Origin: Alphaproteobacteria bacterium
Lineage (GTDB): Bacteria > Pseudomonadota > Alphaproteobacteria > Rhizobiales > CAJQND01
Length of the DNA: 42,801 nt
Direction: 5' to 3'
Assembly (NCBI GenBank): GCA_024227565.1
Contig: JAAEUE010000031.1
Coordinates: 1-42,801 of the forward strand
Shown: in pieces, positions 17,030-25,270 of the stretch
How positions within the stretch are numbered: the first letter of the stretch is position 1
Layout: each line of letters begins with the position of its first letter
Notes under the pieces: model-generated
Databases searched by the model: none
Told to the model about the DNA's origin: nothing
What the model saw: the letters and a program-made list of their open reading frames with translations, nothing else
Position numbers and translations under genes: made by a program

Positions 17030-17109
17030 GGCCTGAAAACAGGCCCATTCCTGGGACACCAGGAGGCGTCAGTAAGCATCCCGGACAGCAGCCGCTGTTC
17101 GGGATGTTT
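17030..17109 (+). other. Three consecutive hairpins; terminator or candidate structured RNA
   Basis: Three stem-loops, each with a four-base loop, follow one another: GGCCTG-aaaa-CAGGCC (17030-17045), TCCTGG-gaca-CCAGGA (17049-17064), and a long one, CATCCCGGACAGC-agcc-GCTGTTCGGGATG (17077-17106), whose 13-bp stem has one G-U pair and can be extended by three pairs. The last is followed by TTTGCGTTT. On the plus strand this could end the Sel1 transcript; the block also lies just past the stop of the reverse gene at 17135, so it could serve both convergent genes. A small RNA is an alternative reading. Confidence 0.55.
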
Positions 17110-17134
17110 GCGTTTCAATGCTAATGAAGAGTGC

Positions 17135-17419
17135 CTAGTCCCAGGTGTTCGAGCGCTGGAAGCGGTTGCCAAACTGATGGTCCTCGAACGCATTCATGCG
17201 TTCAAGCTGTCTGCGCCGTTTGAGCTGACGACGATAAATCTCCGTCTCAATCTCTGCTGCGCGGGCGTTCACGCGATCCCGCTGGCTGTTCAGCAACGGA
17301 AGGCGCTCATCATTTGGGGCGTAAGAGTGACCCTGAGGAACGAAGAACTCGGCTGCGTATGCAGGTGCGAAAGTCGCTGCAGAGAATGCCAGTCCGAGAG
17401 CCAAAAATAGTGTACGCAT
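17135..17419 (-). CDS. Small secreted hypothetical protein (94 aa)
   Basis: A 94-residue protein with a Sec signal peptide (MRTLFLALGLAFSAATFAPAYAA, likely cleavage after AYA). The mature part is hydrophilic: EFFVPQGHSYAPNDERLPLL, then a charged, probably helical stretch with many Arg and Glu residues (QRDRVNARAAEIETEIYRRQLKRRRQLER). No family is recognised. It would be periplasmic. A GGGGTAAG ribosome-binding site stands about 8-12 bases before the ATG. The three-hairpin block at 17030-17109 lies directly downstream and may terminate it. Confidence 0.68.
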   Translation of the reverse strand: MRTLFLALGLAFSAATFAPAYAAEFFVPQGHSYAPNDERLPLLNSQRDRVNARAAEIETEIYRRQLKRRRQLERMNAFEDHQFGNRFQRSNTWD

Positions 17420-17594
17420 AACGTTTGCTTACCCCGTCAAAATAGTGCGTGCAGTCAACGCGATCGATTCGTTGAAGGAGCTATAACATTTTCTGGAATC
17501 GCCCCGCCAGAAAAACCGTATTAACGCGACTGCAAATCGCCGTGAACCTTAATGGTGAATGGTGTCCGATCAGTGACCAAATTTGAAAAAGGCG

Positions 17595-17843
17595 TCATTC
17601 TTCACGCCCATGCTCAACCAGCCTGTGCTTCATCTGTGCTGCGAGCTCAACCGCACCGCTTTCAAGCGCATATACATAAGCTTGTGTGGAGCGATAGAGT
17701 ACCTCCTCGGTGCGGCCCGCCTCTTCAGACAGCTGGGCCGCCATGGCGTAAAGCTCAGCAAGGGCGGAGGTGTCATGCAGCTCATGTGCGTGAAGAAGTT
17801 TGGCCTCAAGCTCAGCCTCTTCAGGCAGGGGCACGACCTTCAC
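17595..17843 (-). CDS. Hypothetical small helical protein (82 aa), GTG start
   Basis: An 82-residue protein of unknown function, all alpha-helical by composition, with a TPR-like pattern (ALAELYAMAAQLSEEAGRTEEVLYRSTQAYVYALESG). It is acidic except for its end. The start is a GTG six bases after the stop of the lytic transglycosylase gene, so the two are almost certainly co-transcribed and possibly translationally coupled; the ribosome-binding site is weak. Homologues of such small proteins are often annotated only as hypothetical. The link to murein turnover is positional only. Confidence 0.6.
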   Translation of the reverse strand: MKVVPLPEEAELEAKLLHAHELHDTSALAELYAMAAQLSEEAGRTEEVLYRSTQAYVYALESGAVELAAQMKHRLVEHGREE

Positions 17844-17848
17844 CTGCT

Positions 17849-19060
17849 CTAGCGCAGCTTCCGCAACAGCGCAGCTGTTGGATAGGAATCAGCCGGCAAA
17901 CCAAACTTGATCTGCATGGCCTTAACGCCGGCACGAGTGCCGGCACCCAGCACGCCGTCAATCTTGCCAACATCGAACCCGCGGCGGGCGAGGGCGCGCT
18001 GCAGCTGTTTCATCTGCGCAGCCGAGATCGGCGTCACGGTGCCGTTGCCCTTTCGCACTGGCGGGGCACCGGCCAGGCGGGTTGCAAAGTATGCGGCGGT
18101 GGTTGCGTAAATCAATGACTTGTTCCACTCCAGGTAAACCTTCGTGAAATTGTGGTAGGCCAGAAACGCCGGGCCATTTTTGCCCATGGGCAACAGCAGC
18201 GACGCTCTCAGTTTGTCTGCCCTCAAACGTCCTCCATCAGACCGCTTCACGCCCCACTTGGCCCACTGGGCGCGGCTGTGGGTGATTGCAATGTCGGCCT
18301 GGTCCCAAGGCATGGAGCGCGGCACGCGAACTTCCTGAATCCAGGGTTCGCCGGCCCGCCAGCCGAAATTTCGTACCAATTTGCCGGTGGAACCAAGCAC
18401 ATCGGGCACGCTGCGGATGAGGTCCACACGGCCATTGCGGTCATAGTCCACTGCGATTTCAAGATAGTCCGACGGCAAAAACTGGGTTTGCCCAAGCTCG
18501 CCCGCCCACGCGCCGACCATTTGTGAAAGCGAAAGGTCGCCGCGCTCCAACAGGCGCATGGCATCGAACACTTGCGGGCGGAATAATTCGGGCCGCCGGC
18601 AATCATGGGCCAGGGTCACCAGGGAGCGCATGGTCTTGAAATCACCCATGAAGCCGCCGAAATCAGTTTCAAGACCCCAGAACGCTGTCAATACGGAGGA
18701 GGGCACGCCAAACTCCTTGCGGACCCGCTTGAAGGTCGAGCGGTGCCTCTTCATCAACTGGCGGCCCCGGTTCATCCGGTTTTTTGAGATCATCCGGCCT
18801 GAAAATTTGAGGAAGGTCTGGCTGAAGACGCCCTGGCGGCGGTCACGGCTCAAAACCTTCGGATCGGGCGTCAGGCCCCGGAGTGCCGATGAGATAACCC
18901 GGCGGGATATGCCCATTTGGCCGGCTTCGCCGCGCACCTGTTTGAGCCAGCGGTCAAAATTTCCGCCACAAGGAGCTTGTTGCGCTTGTGCCCCTCCAGA
19001 CATGGCACTCAAGCCAACCGTTAGGGCAAGTGCGCTGCTCAACACAATACTGCGAACCAT
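17849..19060 (-). CDS. Lytic murein transglycosylase, MltB type, with peptidoglycan-binding domain
   Basis: A 403-residue exported enzyme that cleaves the glycan strands of peptidoglycan to form 1,6-anhydro-muropeptides. A signal peptide covers the first 26 residues (ending GGAQAQ). The SLT_2 (MltB) domain follows, with the catalytic glutamate Glu131 in FWGLETDFGG and the motif GAWAGELGQTQFLPSDYL around 214. The last 60 residues are a PG_binding_1 domain (MKQLQRALARRGFDVGKIDGVLGAGT), which anchors the enzyme to the wall. There is no lipobox cysteine at the signal cleavage site, so it is periplasmic rather than a lipoprotein. The 82-residue hypothetical gene follows 5 bases after the stop. Confidence 0.93.
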   Translation of the reverse strand: MVRSIVLSSALALTVGLSAMSGGAQAQQAPCGGNFDRWLKQVRGEAGQMGISRRVISSALRGLTPDPKVLSRDRRQGVFSQTFLKFSGRMISKNRMNRGRQLMKRHRSTFKRVRKEFGVPSSVLTAFWGLETDFGGFMGDFKTMRSLVTLAHDCRRPELFRPQVFDAMRLLERGDLSLSQMVGAWAGELGQTQFLPSDYLEIAVDYDRNGRVDLIRSVPDVLGSTGKLVRNFGWRAGEPWIQEVRVPRSMPWDQADIAITHSRAQWAKWGVKRSDGGRLRADKLRASLLLPMGKNGPAFLAYHNFTKVYLEWNKSLIYATTAAYFATRLAGAPPVRKGNGTVTPISAAQMKQLQRALARRGFDVGKIDGVLGAGTRAGVKAMQIKFGLPADSYPTAALLRKLR

Positions 19061-19116
19061 GGCATATCTCCGAAAGTTTCGAATGGTGTGGGGTTAAGGC
19101 TTGGTTGGCTGGTGGG

Positions 19117-19794
19117 TCAGGCGGCAGAGCCATCTTCAGGCACAGCCCGCTCTTCTATGATCTTGTCGATTGCACCAACTATTACGTCAGCCGGTTGGGC
19201 GCCCATAACGGCATATTTGCCGTCGATAATGAAGCAAGGCACTCCGGTTACCCCCATTTGCGCCGCGGTTGCAATCTCTTGCGCAACCTCGTCCTTATCG
19301 GAATCTCCGGCCAGCAGTGATTCTACCACCTCACGCTCCATGCCTGCTTTTTCCGCGTTGTCTGCGAGCACGCCCTTATCGGTCAGATCGCCGCCTTCCA
19401 GGAAGTACAAAGCAAACAGCCGCTCAGCGACCTCGTTTTGAACGCCCATCGGATCGGCCCAACGCAGGAGCCGGTGCGCGTCTATGGTGTTCGGTGATTT
19501 TTTGATGTCTTCAAACTTGAAAGCGATGCCTTCTTCAGCGCCGGCGTCGCGCACCCGGTCATAGGTGGATTTGGCGCCGTCAGGCCCGCCAAATTTCCGG
19601 TTCAAATACTCCTGGCGGTCCATCCCTTCTTCTGGAATAGTCGCATCAAGCTGAAACGGCCGCCAGCGCACGGTGATGGGCACACCTTCGCGCTGGGCGA
19701 GAGCTTGTTCCAAGCGGCGCTTCCCGATCAGGCACCAGGGACACATCACATCTGAAACCACATCAATGGTGATTGGTTGGGTGAGATCGTTCAT
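19117..19794 (-). CDS. DsbA-family oxidoreductase, FrnE type
   Basis: A 225-residue cytoplasmic DsbA-like protein with no signal peptide. The thioredoxin-fold active site is Cys18-Pro-Trp-Cys21 in SDVMCPWCLIGKRRLE, the standard opening of FrnE-type 2-hydroxychromene-2-carboxylate-isomerase-like proteins, and the helical insertion is typical of the family. The cis-proline loop is visible in MGVTGVPCFIIDGKYAVMGAQ, with an extra Cys before FIID. Members act as disulfide oxidoreductases in stress protection or, in some pathways, as isomerases. The ATG at 19794 was chosen because the family begins there; an open extension upstream runs into the neighbouring binding-protein gene. The stop of that gene is 73 bases upstream of this start. 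Confidence 0.92.
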   Translation of the reverse strand: MNDLTQPITIDVVSDVMCPWCLIGKRRLEQALAQREGVPITVRWRPFQLDATIPEEGMDRQEYLNRKFGGPDGAKSTYDRVRDAGAEEGIAFKFEDIKKSPNTIDAHRLLRWADPMGVQNEVAERLFALYFLEGGDLTDKGVLADNAEKAGMEREVVESLLAGDSDKDEVAQEIATAAQMGVTGVPCFIIDGKYAVMGAQPADVIVGAIDKIIEERAVPEDGSAA

Positions 19795-19867
19795 GGTTGT
19801 TTCCGTCCCATATGATTGCTCGCGTGATTTGCCGATGGCCCGGTTGGCGGTTTGAGTTGCAGAAGCT

Positions 19868-21655
19868 TTATCCCTGATGCCACCAAGTCTCAAGCCGATA
19901 TCCGAACAATGAGCTTTTCGGCGCCCGGCGTATATGCGACCAGACCGCAAGCCAAGCTCCAGACCGATGAAACAGCGGCACAACATAGGTACCCGACAAC
20001 AACACCCGGTCGAGCGCCCGAACCGCCCCCACAAACGCTTCGCGCTCCTTTGCGGCCAAAAGCGCGGCAATCATGGCGTCCACCGCCGGCTCATCCGCAC
20101 CAAAATAGTTGCGTGTGCCTTCTTGGGTGCGGCCTTGGGAGCCAAAATAGAAGGTCTGCTCGTTGCCCGGTGAGAGCGAAGCGTCCCATTGGTAGGGGAT
20201 CATGTCGAAATCATAGGAAGCCAGGCGGGCCTGAAACTGGCTGGAGTCCACAAGACGAACTTTCGCCGCAACGCCGGCCTGCTGCAGTGAGCGGGCAAAG
20301 GTGAGGGCAAGGCGTTCCTCGGCCTTGCTCACGACCGTGATTTCAAAGCTCAAAGGTTCACCGGTTCTGGTGTGGGCCAGCTTTCCAGCCTTGATCTCAT
20401 AACCAGCTGCGCTGAAGAGTTTCTGCGCCATGCGCCGGTTTTTCCGGTTGCGCCCCCGGCCATCGCTGATGGGCATGGCGTAGGTGCCCGCCATAATCTG
20501 AGGGCTAACGGCACCCGGATAGGGTTTCAATAATTCCTTCTCGAATGCACTGGCGGGCTTCAAGTGCGAGGACAGCTCTGAGCGTGAATAGAAGCTCTGT
20601 GTCCGGCGGTAGAGGCCGTTATAAAGCTTGGCGTTGATCCACTCAAAATCGAGCAGGTGGACAATGGCCTTGCGCACGTTCTGATCTGCAAACACCGCCC
20701 GGCGCGTGTTGAATGCCAGACCCCACATGCCGGCAGGCAGCCCACTGGGAACTTCGCTGAGAACCACACGCCCGTCTTTCACCGGCGGGAACACGTAGTC
20801 ATTGGCCCACTTGGTCGGATCGCTTTCCTCGCGCACATCAACCAGCCTTTTTTTGAAGGCCTCAAATGCGGCACTGCCATCACGAAAATAGAGGTACTGC
20901 ACCTTGTCGAAGTTGAAACGCCCCGTGTTCACGGGCAAATCGCGGCCCCAATAGTTCAGATTGCGCCGGTAGGTGAGGGATTTGCCCGGATCGATATCCT
21001 CCATCACATAGGGCCCGCTGCCGGGAAACGGTGTCAGCATGGTCTTGTCGAACGGTTTACCGGCAAAGATGTGCTTGGGCAGGATCGGCATCAGGCCGAG
21101 AATAAGGGGGATTTCCCGGTCGGCATCTGAACTGAAGTGGAGCTTGATCACACGCCGGGAAGGGCGTTCGATTTTGGTCACCTTTGAATAATAGGTGCCA
21201 TAGTTTGGCCGGCCAAAGTCCCGAAGGGTCTCCAGCGAGAAGATTACATCATCCACAGTCACCGGCTGGCCGTCTGAAAACTTGGCCTGCTTGTTCAAGC
21301 GGAACGCAACCCAACTGCGGTCGTCGGGCACCTCAACCGCTTCTGCAAGCAGCCCATAGAGGGTGAAGGCTTCATCATGCCCACGCGCCATTAGGCTCTC
21401 CAAGGTCCAAAGCCGAACCCCCGCGGCGCGCACGCCCTTGACGATGAGCGGGTTGGTGGAATCAAAGCTTTGCAGAACCGAAATCCGCAAAGAACCGCCC
21501 TTTGGTGCCGCCGGGTCTACGTAGGAAAAATGCTTGAAGTCAGGGCCATACATCGGCTCGCCATGCATGGCGATGGCGTGTTTCCACTCGGCCTGGGCGA
21601 CCACCGCTTGAACGGCAATTGCCATCCCAATCACAAGAATGCGCAGGAGAATCAT
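19868..21655 (-). CDS. ABC-transporter peptide-binding protein, YejA-like (SBP_bac_5)
   Basis: A 595-residue periplasmic solute-binding protein of cluster C. A signal peptide of about 22 residues (ending VVAQA) is followed by the YejA-type opening HAIAMHGEPMYGPDFKHFSYVDPAAPKGG. The central part shows the usual family blocks (DDVIFSLETLRDFG; PGSGPYVMEDIDPG; GLAFNTRRAVFADQNVRKAI). YejA proteins feed a YejBEF permease for oligopeptides or microcin C. No permease or ATPase gene is adjacent, so this binding protein is an orphan in the window or its partners lie elsewhere. The DsbA gene follows downstream on the same strand. Confidence 0.9.
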   Translation of the reverse strand: MILLRILVIGMAIAVQAVVAQAEWKHAIAMHGEPMYGPDFKHFSYVDPAAPKGGSLRISVLQSFDSTNPLIVKGVRAAGVRLWTLESLMARGHDEAFTLYGLLAEAVEVPDDRSWVAFRLNKQAKFSDGQPVTVDDVIFSLETLRDFGRPNYGTYYSKVTKIERPSRRVIKLHFSSDADREIPLILGLMPILPKHIFAGKPFDKTMLTPFPGSGPYVMEDIDPGKSLTYRRNLNYWGRDLPVNTGRFNFDKVQYLYFRDGSAAFEAFKKRLVDVREESDPTKWANDYVFPPVKDGRVVLSEVPSGLPAGMWGLAFNTRRAVFADQNVRKAIVHLLDFEWINAKLYNGLYRRTQSFYSRSELSSHLKPASAFEKELLKPYPGAVSPQIMAGTYAMPISDGRGRNRKNRRMAQKLFSAAGYEIKAGKLAHTRTGEPLSFEITVVSKAEERLALTFARSLQQAGVAAKVRLVDSSQFQARLASYDFDMIPYQWDASLSPGNEQTFYFGSQGRTQEGTRNYFGADEPAVDAMIAALLAAKEREAFVGAVRALDRVLLSGTYVVPLFHRSGAWLAVWSHIRRAPKSSLFGYRLETWWHQG

Positions 21656-21705
21656 TCGCCAACAATAGCGTCTTTTAGCCTAAAGCAAAAAGTAGAAATG
21701 GCGCT

Positions 21706-22044
21706 CTAGTTGGCAATGCCCGAGGGCACAACGTAGGCACCGGAGTCTGCGTCATACTCGGCGAAGTAGTCGCCGACTTCAGGATGGCGCACCGGTTCGC
21801 CTGACCTATCGACGAGCAAGTTCTGCTCCGACACATAGGCGATATATTCGGCTTCCTCATTCTCCGCCAGCAGGTGATAGAACGGCTGGTCCCGTTCTGG
21901 GCGCACTTCCTCAGGAATGGACTCCCACCATTCTTCAGAGTTGGAAAATGTCGGATCAACGTCGAATATCACACCGCGAAACGGATAGACGCGATGCTGT
22001 ACGACTTGACCAATGCGGAATTTCGCTGCGCGGTTCACTTCCAT
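21706..22044 (-). CDS. hspQ: Heat-shock protein HspQ
   Basis: A 112-residue protein with the YccV/HspQ hemimethylated-DNA-binding-like domain: FRIGQVVQHRVYPFRGVIFDVDPTFSNSEEWW, then PFYHLLAENEEAEYIAYVSEQNL. HspQ specifies and activates Lon-dependent proteolysis and was first linked to DnaA turnover and to heat shock. The start at 22044 (MEVNRAAKF) was preferred to one 12 codons upstream since GGGAG stands about 9 bases before it and the length then matches the family. It sits alone, with the YejA-like gene 50 bases downstream on the same strand. Confidence 0.93.
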   Translation of the reverse strand: MEVNRAAKFRIGQVVQHRVYPFRGVIFDVDPTFSNSEEWWESIPEEVRPERDQPFYHLLAENEEAEYIAYVSEQNLLVDRSGEPVRHPEVGDYFAEYDADSGAYVVPSGIAN

Positions 22045-22148
22045 ACCGAACTCCCGAACTGTCCCAAAGCGCCCTCTCAAAAGCTGCTAAGCGCGGTTAG
22101 TGTGACAAGCATTTGTGCCCAACGCAAGGCCGACACCTGAGCTTGGTT

Positions 22149-23198
22149 TCACAATCCATACGCTGCAGCTAGATCTGGATCCTTCTTTGCCACGAGATGG
22201 GCCAGATCAGCAATAACTTTTGCCTGCTTCCACGTGGCATCGTCCTGCATCTTGCCGTCTATCATCACAGCACCGGTGCCATCTGGCATGCCTTCCAGAA
22301 TGCGCAAGGCGAATTTGACCTCTTCAACCTCCGGGCTGAACACTTCTTTTGCCAGTGTGATCTGGGATGGATGCAGTGACCAAGCGCCTACGCAGCCTTG
22401 CAGAAACGCGTTGCGGAATTGCGCTTCACAGGCTTTGGGGTCTGAAAAGTCGCCAAACGGACCGTAGAACGCCTTGATGCCGTTCGATTGGCAGGCATCG
22501 ACCATCTTGGCCACTGTGTAGTGCCACAGATCCTGCTGATAGAAGGCGCGTGGCGCGGCTTCATCGTCGCTGTCCGCATCTGCCAAGACGCCATATCCCG
22601 GATGGCCACCGCCAACCCGGGTTGTCTTCATTCCGCGTGATGCTGCCAAATCTGCAGGCCCCAAGGACATGCCGTGCATGCGGGGTGAGGCGGCAGCGAT
22701 TTCTGCAACATTTTTAACGCCTTGCGCGGTCTCCAGGATAGCGTGGATGAGGATCGGTTTTGTGATCTCATGGCGTGCCTCAAGCTGGCTCAGGAGCTGG
22801 TCGAGATAGTGGATATCCCAGGCCCCTTCTACTTTAGGGAGCATGATCACATCCAACTTATGGCCAATCTGGCCGACGATCTCGATAATGTCCTCAAGCA
22901 CCCAGGGCGAGTTCAAGCAGTTGATCCGCGTCCACAGGCCGGTTTCGCCAAATTCGTTGTCCTGGGCCAATTGAATGAACCCCTGGCGGGCTTCAATCTT
23001 CTGGTCTGCAGGAATGGCATCTTCCAGGTTTCCAAGCACCACATCCACCTTGGAAATCAGATCGGGCACCTTGGCGCGCATCTTCTCGATATGCGGCGGC
23101 ACAAAGTGGATCATGCGTTCAAGACACACCGGGAGCTCGCGCATGGGCTCCGGGGCGCCAATGGCGAGGGGTTTGTAAAACTGGGAGGGAAGTTTCAT
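22149..23198 (-). CDS. HpcH/HpaI aldolase/citrate-lyase family, probable malyl-CoA-type CoA-ester lyase
   Basis: A 349-residue TIM-barrel enzyme of the CitE/HpcH group that makes or breaks C-C bonds in 3-hydroxy-acyl-CoA esters. The Mg-binding acidic residues are in [14 protein letters not shown] (near residue 57) and [13 protein letters not shown] (near 158), with the downstream motif [13 protein letters not shown]. The opening [12 protein letters not shown] and the C-terminal [14 protein letters not shown] fit malyl-CoA/beta-methylmalyl-CoA lyases. These act in the serine cycle, ethylmalonyl-CoA pathway and dicarboxylate-CoA metabolism. The gene is divergent from an alpha-methylacyl-CoA racemase gene with a 215-base shared region, so a link to branched CoA esters is suggested but not shown. 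The exact substrate is open. Confidence 0.86.
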   Translation of the reverse strand: MKLPSQFYKPLAIGAPEPMRELPVCLERMIHFVPPHIEKMRAKVPDLISKVDVVLGNLEDAIPADQKIEARQGFIQLAQDNEFGETGLWTRINCLNSPWVLEDIIEIVGQIGHKLDVIMLPKVEGAWDIHYLDQLLSQLEARHEITKPILIHAILETAQGVKNVAEIAAASPRMHGMSLGPADLAASRGMKTTRVGGGHPGYGVLADADSDDEAAPRAFYQQDLWHYTVAKMVDACQSNGIKAFYGPFGDFSDPKACEAQFRNAFLQGCVGAWSLHPSQITLAKEVFSPEVEEVKFALRILEGMPDGTGAVMIDGKMQDDATWKQAKVIADLAHLVAKKDPDLAAAYGL

Positions 23199-23413
23199 GG
23201 AAATCTATCGACCGTTGCGACGTTAAAATGGCGGGGATGAGCTCTTTCATAGCCTTCTCAACCCGGTCATAATACGTGCAAATGTGTCGCGTATATCGGG
23301 AGATACATGCTACCGGTTCGATATCTGCAACAGATTGAGTCGGGCCTGGCGCCATTCTGCCTGATCCAAAAGCTTTGCACACACCCCTCAGTTGGTCCGT
23401 AAAGAGGTTCCTC

Positions 23414-24541
23414 ATGTCCGACAAACAGCCGCTGAGCGGCATCAAGGTGCTCGACTTTTCAACGCTCCTGCCAGGTCCTCTGGCCGGGTTGATGCTGGCT
23501 GAAGCCGGTGCGGAAGTTTTGAAAATTGAACGCCCCGGCAGCGGCGAGGACATGCGCCACTACATCCCAAAATGGGGCCGCGATGCTGTCGGTTTCCATC
23601 TGCTCAACCGGGGCAAGAAGTCTCTCGCCATCAACCTGAAGGATCGCCAGCAACTTACTTTGCTGGAGCCTTTGTTGCGCGAGGCGGACGTGATCCTCGA
23701 ACAGTTCCGCCCGGGCGTCATGGACCGGTTGGGGCTCGGCTACAACGCGATCAAGGCCATCAACCCGAAAATCATTTACTGTTCGGTCACAGGCTATGGC
23801 CAGACCGGACCCAAGGTGGACGTGGCCGGCCATGATTTGAACTATGTGGGCGATGCCGGTCTTCTGGCGCTCAGCATGGGCGATCCGGCCAACCCTAGCT
23901 TGCCGCCGGTTCTGGCGGCCGATCTTGCCGGCGGCACCTATCCAGCGGTGGTCAACATTCTAATGGCGTTGCTGGCCCGTGAGAAAACCGGTGAGGGCAC
24001 CCATCTCGATATTTCCATGACCGACAATCTGTTCATGCTGATGGCCTGGGCATTGGGCCAAGGCATGCTTGTGGGGGACTGGCCAAAATCTTCCGGTGAG
24101 CGGTTGACCGGGGGGTCGGCGCGCTATCACATCTACCCGACCAGCGACGGCCGGCACGTGGCTGCCGCGCCCTTGGAGGACCGGTTCTGGGCGGTGTTCT
24201 GCGACCTCATCGCGTTGCCGGAAGGCCTGCGCAACGATGAAGCCAATCCAGAGGCCACCTTGGAGGCGTGCAAGACCATCATCGCCAGCAAGCCCGCAGA
24301 GGCCTGGCGCCGCATATTCTTCGGTCAAGACTGTTGCTGTTCAATTGTGCAGTCGCTGGAAGAAGCGATGGCAGACCCCAACATTCAGGCGAGGGGGCTG
24401 TTCCAATATATTCTGAACAACGAGGAGGGCGAGGAACTGCCGGCTCTCCCGGTCGCAGTCTCCCCGCAGTTCCGTGCGCCCCAGGAAGAAGCCCAGCATG
24501 CGCCGGCCTTGGGGGCCAACAACGATGAGTATCTGAGCTAG
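23414..24541 (+). CDS. Alpha-methylacyl-CoA racemase-type CaiB/BaiF family protein
   Basis: A 375-residue family III CoA-transferase-fold protein. It has the four active-site residues of M. tuberculosis methylacyl-CoA racemase (Arg91, His126, Asp156, Glu241), each shifted by 14: Arg105 in GVMDRLG, His140 in GHDLNY, Asp170 in AADLAGG, Glu255 in APLEDRFW. This pattern argues for racemisation of 2-methyl-branched acyl-CoA rather than CoA transfer. The N-terminal segment LDFSTLLPGPLAGLMLAEAGAEV is the standard CaiB opening. The start at 23414 has AAAGAGG upstream; an in-frame start 13 codons earlier has none. It is divergent from the malyl-CoA-lyase-type gene and convergent with alaX, whose stop lies 12 bases away. 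Confidence 0.9.
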   Translation: MSDKQPLSGIKVLDFSTLLPGPLAGLMLAEAGAEVLKIERPGSGEDMRHYIPKWGRDAVGFHLLNRGKKSLAINLKDRQQLTLLEPLLREADVILEQFRPGVMDRLGLGYNAIKAINPKIIYCSVTGYGQTGPKVDVAGHDLNYVGDAGLLALSMGDPANPSLPPVLAADLAGGTYPAVVNILMALLAREKTGEGTHLDISMTDNLFMLMAWALGQGMLVGDWPKSSGERLTGGSARYHIYPTSDGRHVAAAPLEDRFWAVFCDLIALPEGLRNDEANPEATLEACKTIIASKPAEAWRRIFFGQDCCCSIVQSLEEAMADPNIQARGLFQYILNNEEGEELPALPVAVSPQFRAPQEEAQHAPALGANNDEYLS

Positions 24542-24553
24542 GGCAGACCCGTC

Positions 24554-25270
24554 TTAGGCAAGAGTGACGCGCACCCGGCGGTTTTGCCGCCCTTTTTTCT
24601 CAATCTTGGAGACAAGAACCGGGCCGATTTCCCCGGTTGAACGCACATGCGTCCCGCCGCAGGGCTGCAGGTCGACTTCTCCATCCTGGCCAATTTTCAC
24701 AATGCGCACCTTGCCGCTGCCCATTGGCGGTTTTACCGCCATGGTGCGCACCAGGTCCGGATTGGCCTCAAGTTCCTCATCTGTGATCCAGGCATCGCTG
24801 ACCGGATGGTCGGCGGTAATCAGTTCGTTCAGCTGATCGGTCAGGGTCTCCTTGTCCAAAACAGCTTCCGGAATGTCGAAATCCAGACGTCCGCTGTTGC
24901 CCGAAATTGAGCCACCGGTGACAGGATATGGCAACACTGAACAGAGCAGGTGCATGCAGGTGTGCATGCGCATGTGGGCGTGGCGCGCATCCCAATCCAG
25001 GCGTGCGGTCACCTCAGATCCGACCGCCGGTGCACTGCCTTCGGCTGCGGGCACATGAACCACATTCTTGTTCTCGTCATAGACCGCAAGGCCAATGGGG
25101 ATCTCAGTCCCGTCTGCGATCACCAGAACGCCGCGGTCGCCGGCTTGGCCCCCGGACGTTGCATAGAACACGCTGCGGTCAAGCAGGATGCCGCCGCGGT
25201 CATTGATTTCCACCACATTGGCCGTGCACTCGTGGGTGTACGCATCATCGCGAAACAGCTGCTCGGTCAT
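24554..25270 (-). CDS. alaX: Alanyl-tRNA editing protein AlaX
   Basis: A 238-residue free-standing editing domain related to the C-terminal half of AlaRS. It hydrolyses Ser-tRNA(Ala) or Gly-tRNA(Ala) in trans. The zinc site is complete: His103 and His107 in HMRMHTCMHLL and Cys204 and His208 in PCGGTHVR. The N-terminal beta-barrel part (YATSGGQAGDRG) resembles the AlaX-M/L class. The ATG overlaps the cysK stop as TAATG, so the two genes are translationally coupled. Coupling with cysteine synthase is notable because both proteins depend on the serine pool. Confidence 0.94.
   Translation of the reverse strand: MTEQLFRDDAYTHECTANVVEINDRGGILLDRSVFYATSGGQAGDRGVLVIADGTEIPIGLAVYDENKNVVHVPAAEGSAPAVGSEVTARLDWDARHAHMRMHTCMHLLCSVLPYPVTGGSISGNSGRLDFDIPEAVLDKETLTDQLNELITADHPVSDAWITDEELEANPDLVRTMAVKPPMGSGKVRIVKIGQDGEVDLQPCGGTHVRSTGEIGPVLVSKIEKKGRQNRRVRVTLA

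Noticed and set aside
19795..20070. Open N-terminal extension of the DsbA-family protein
   Set aside because: It overlaps the end of the YejA-like gene and family members start at MNDLTQP with the CPWC motif at residues 18-21.
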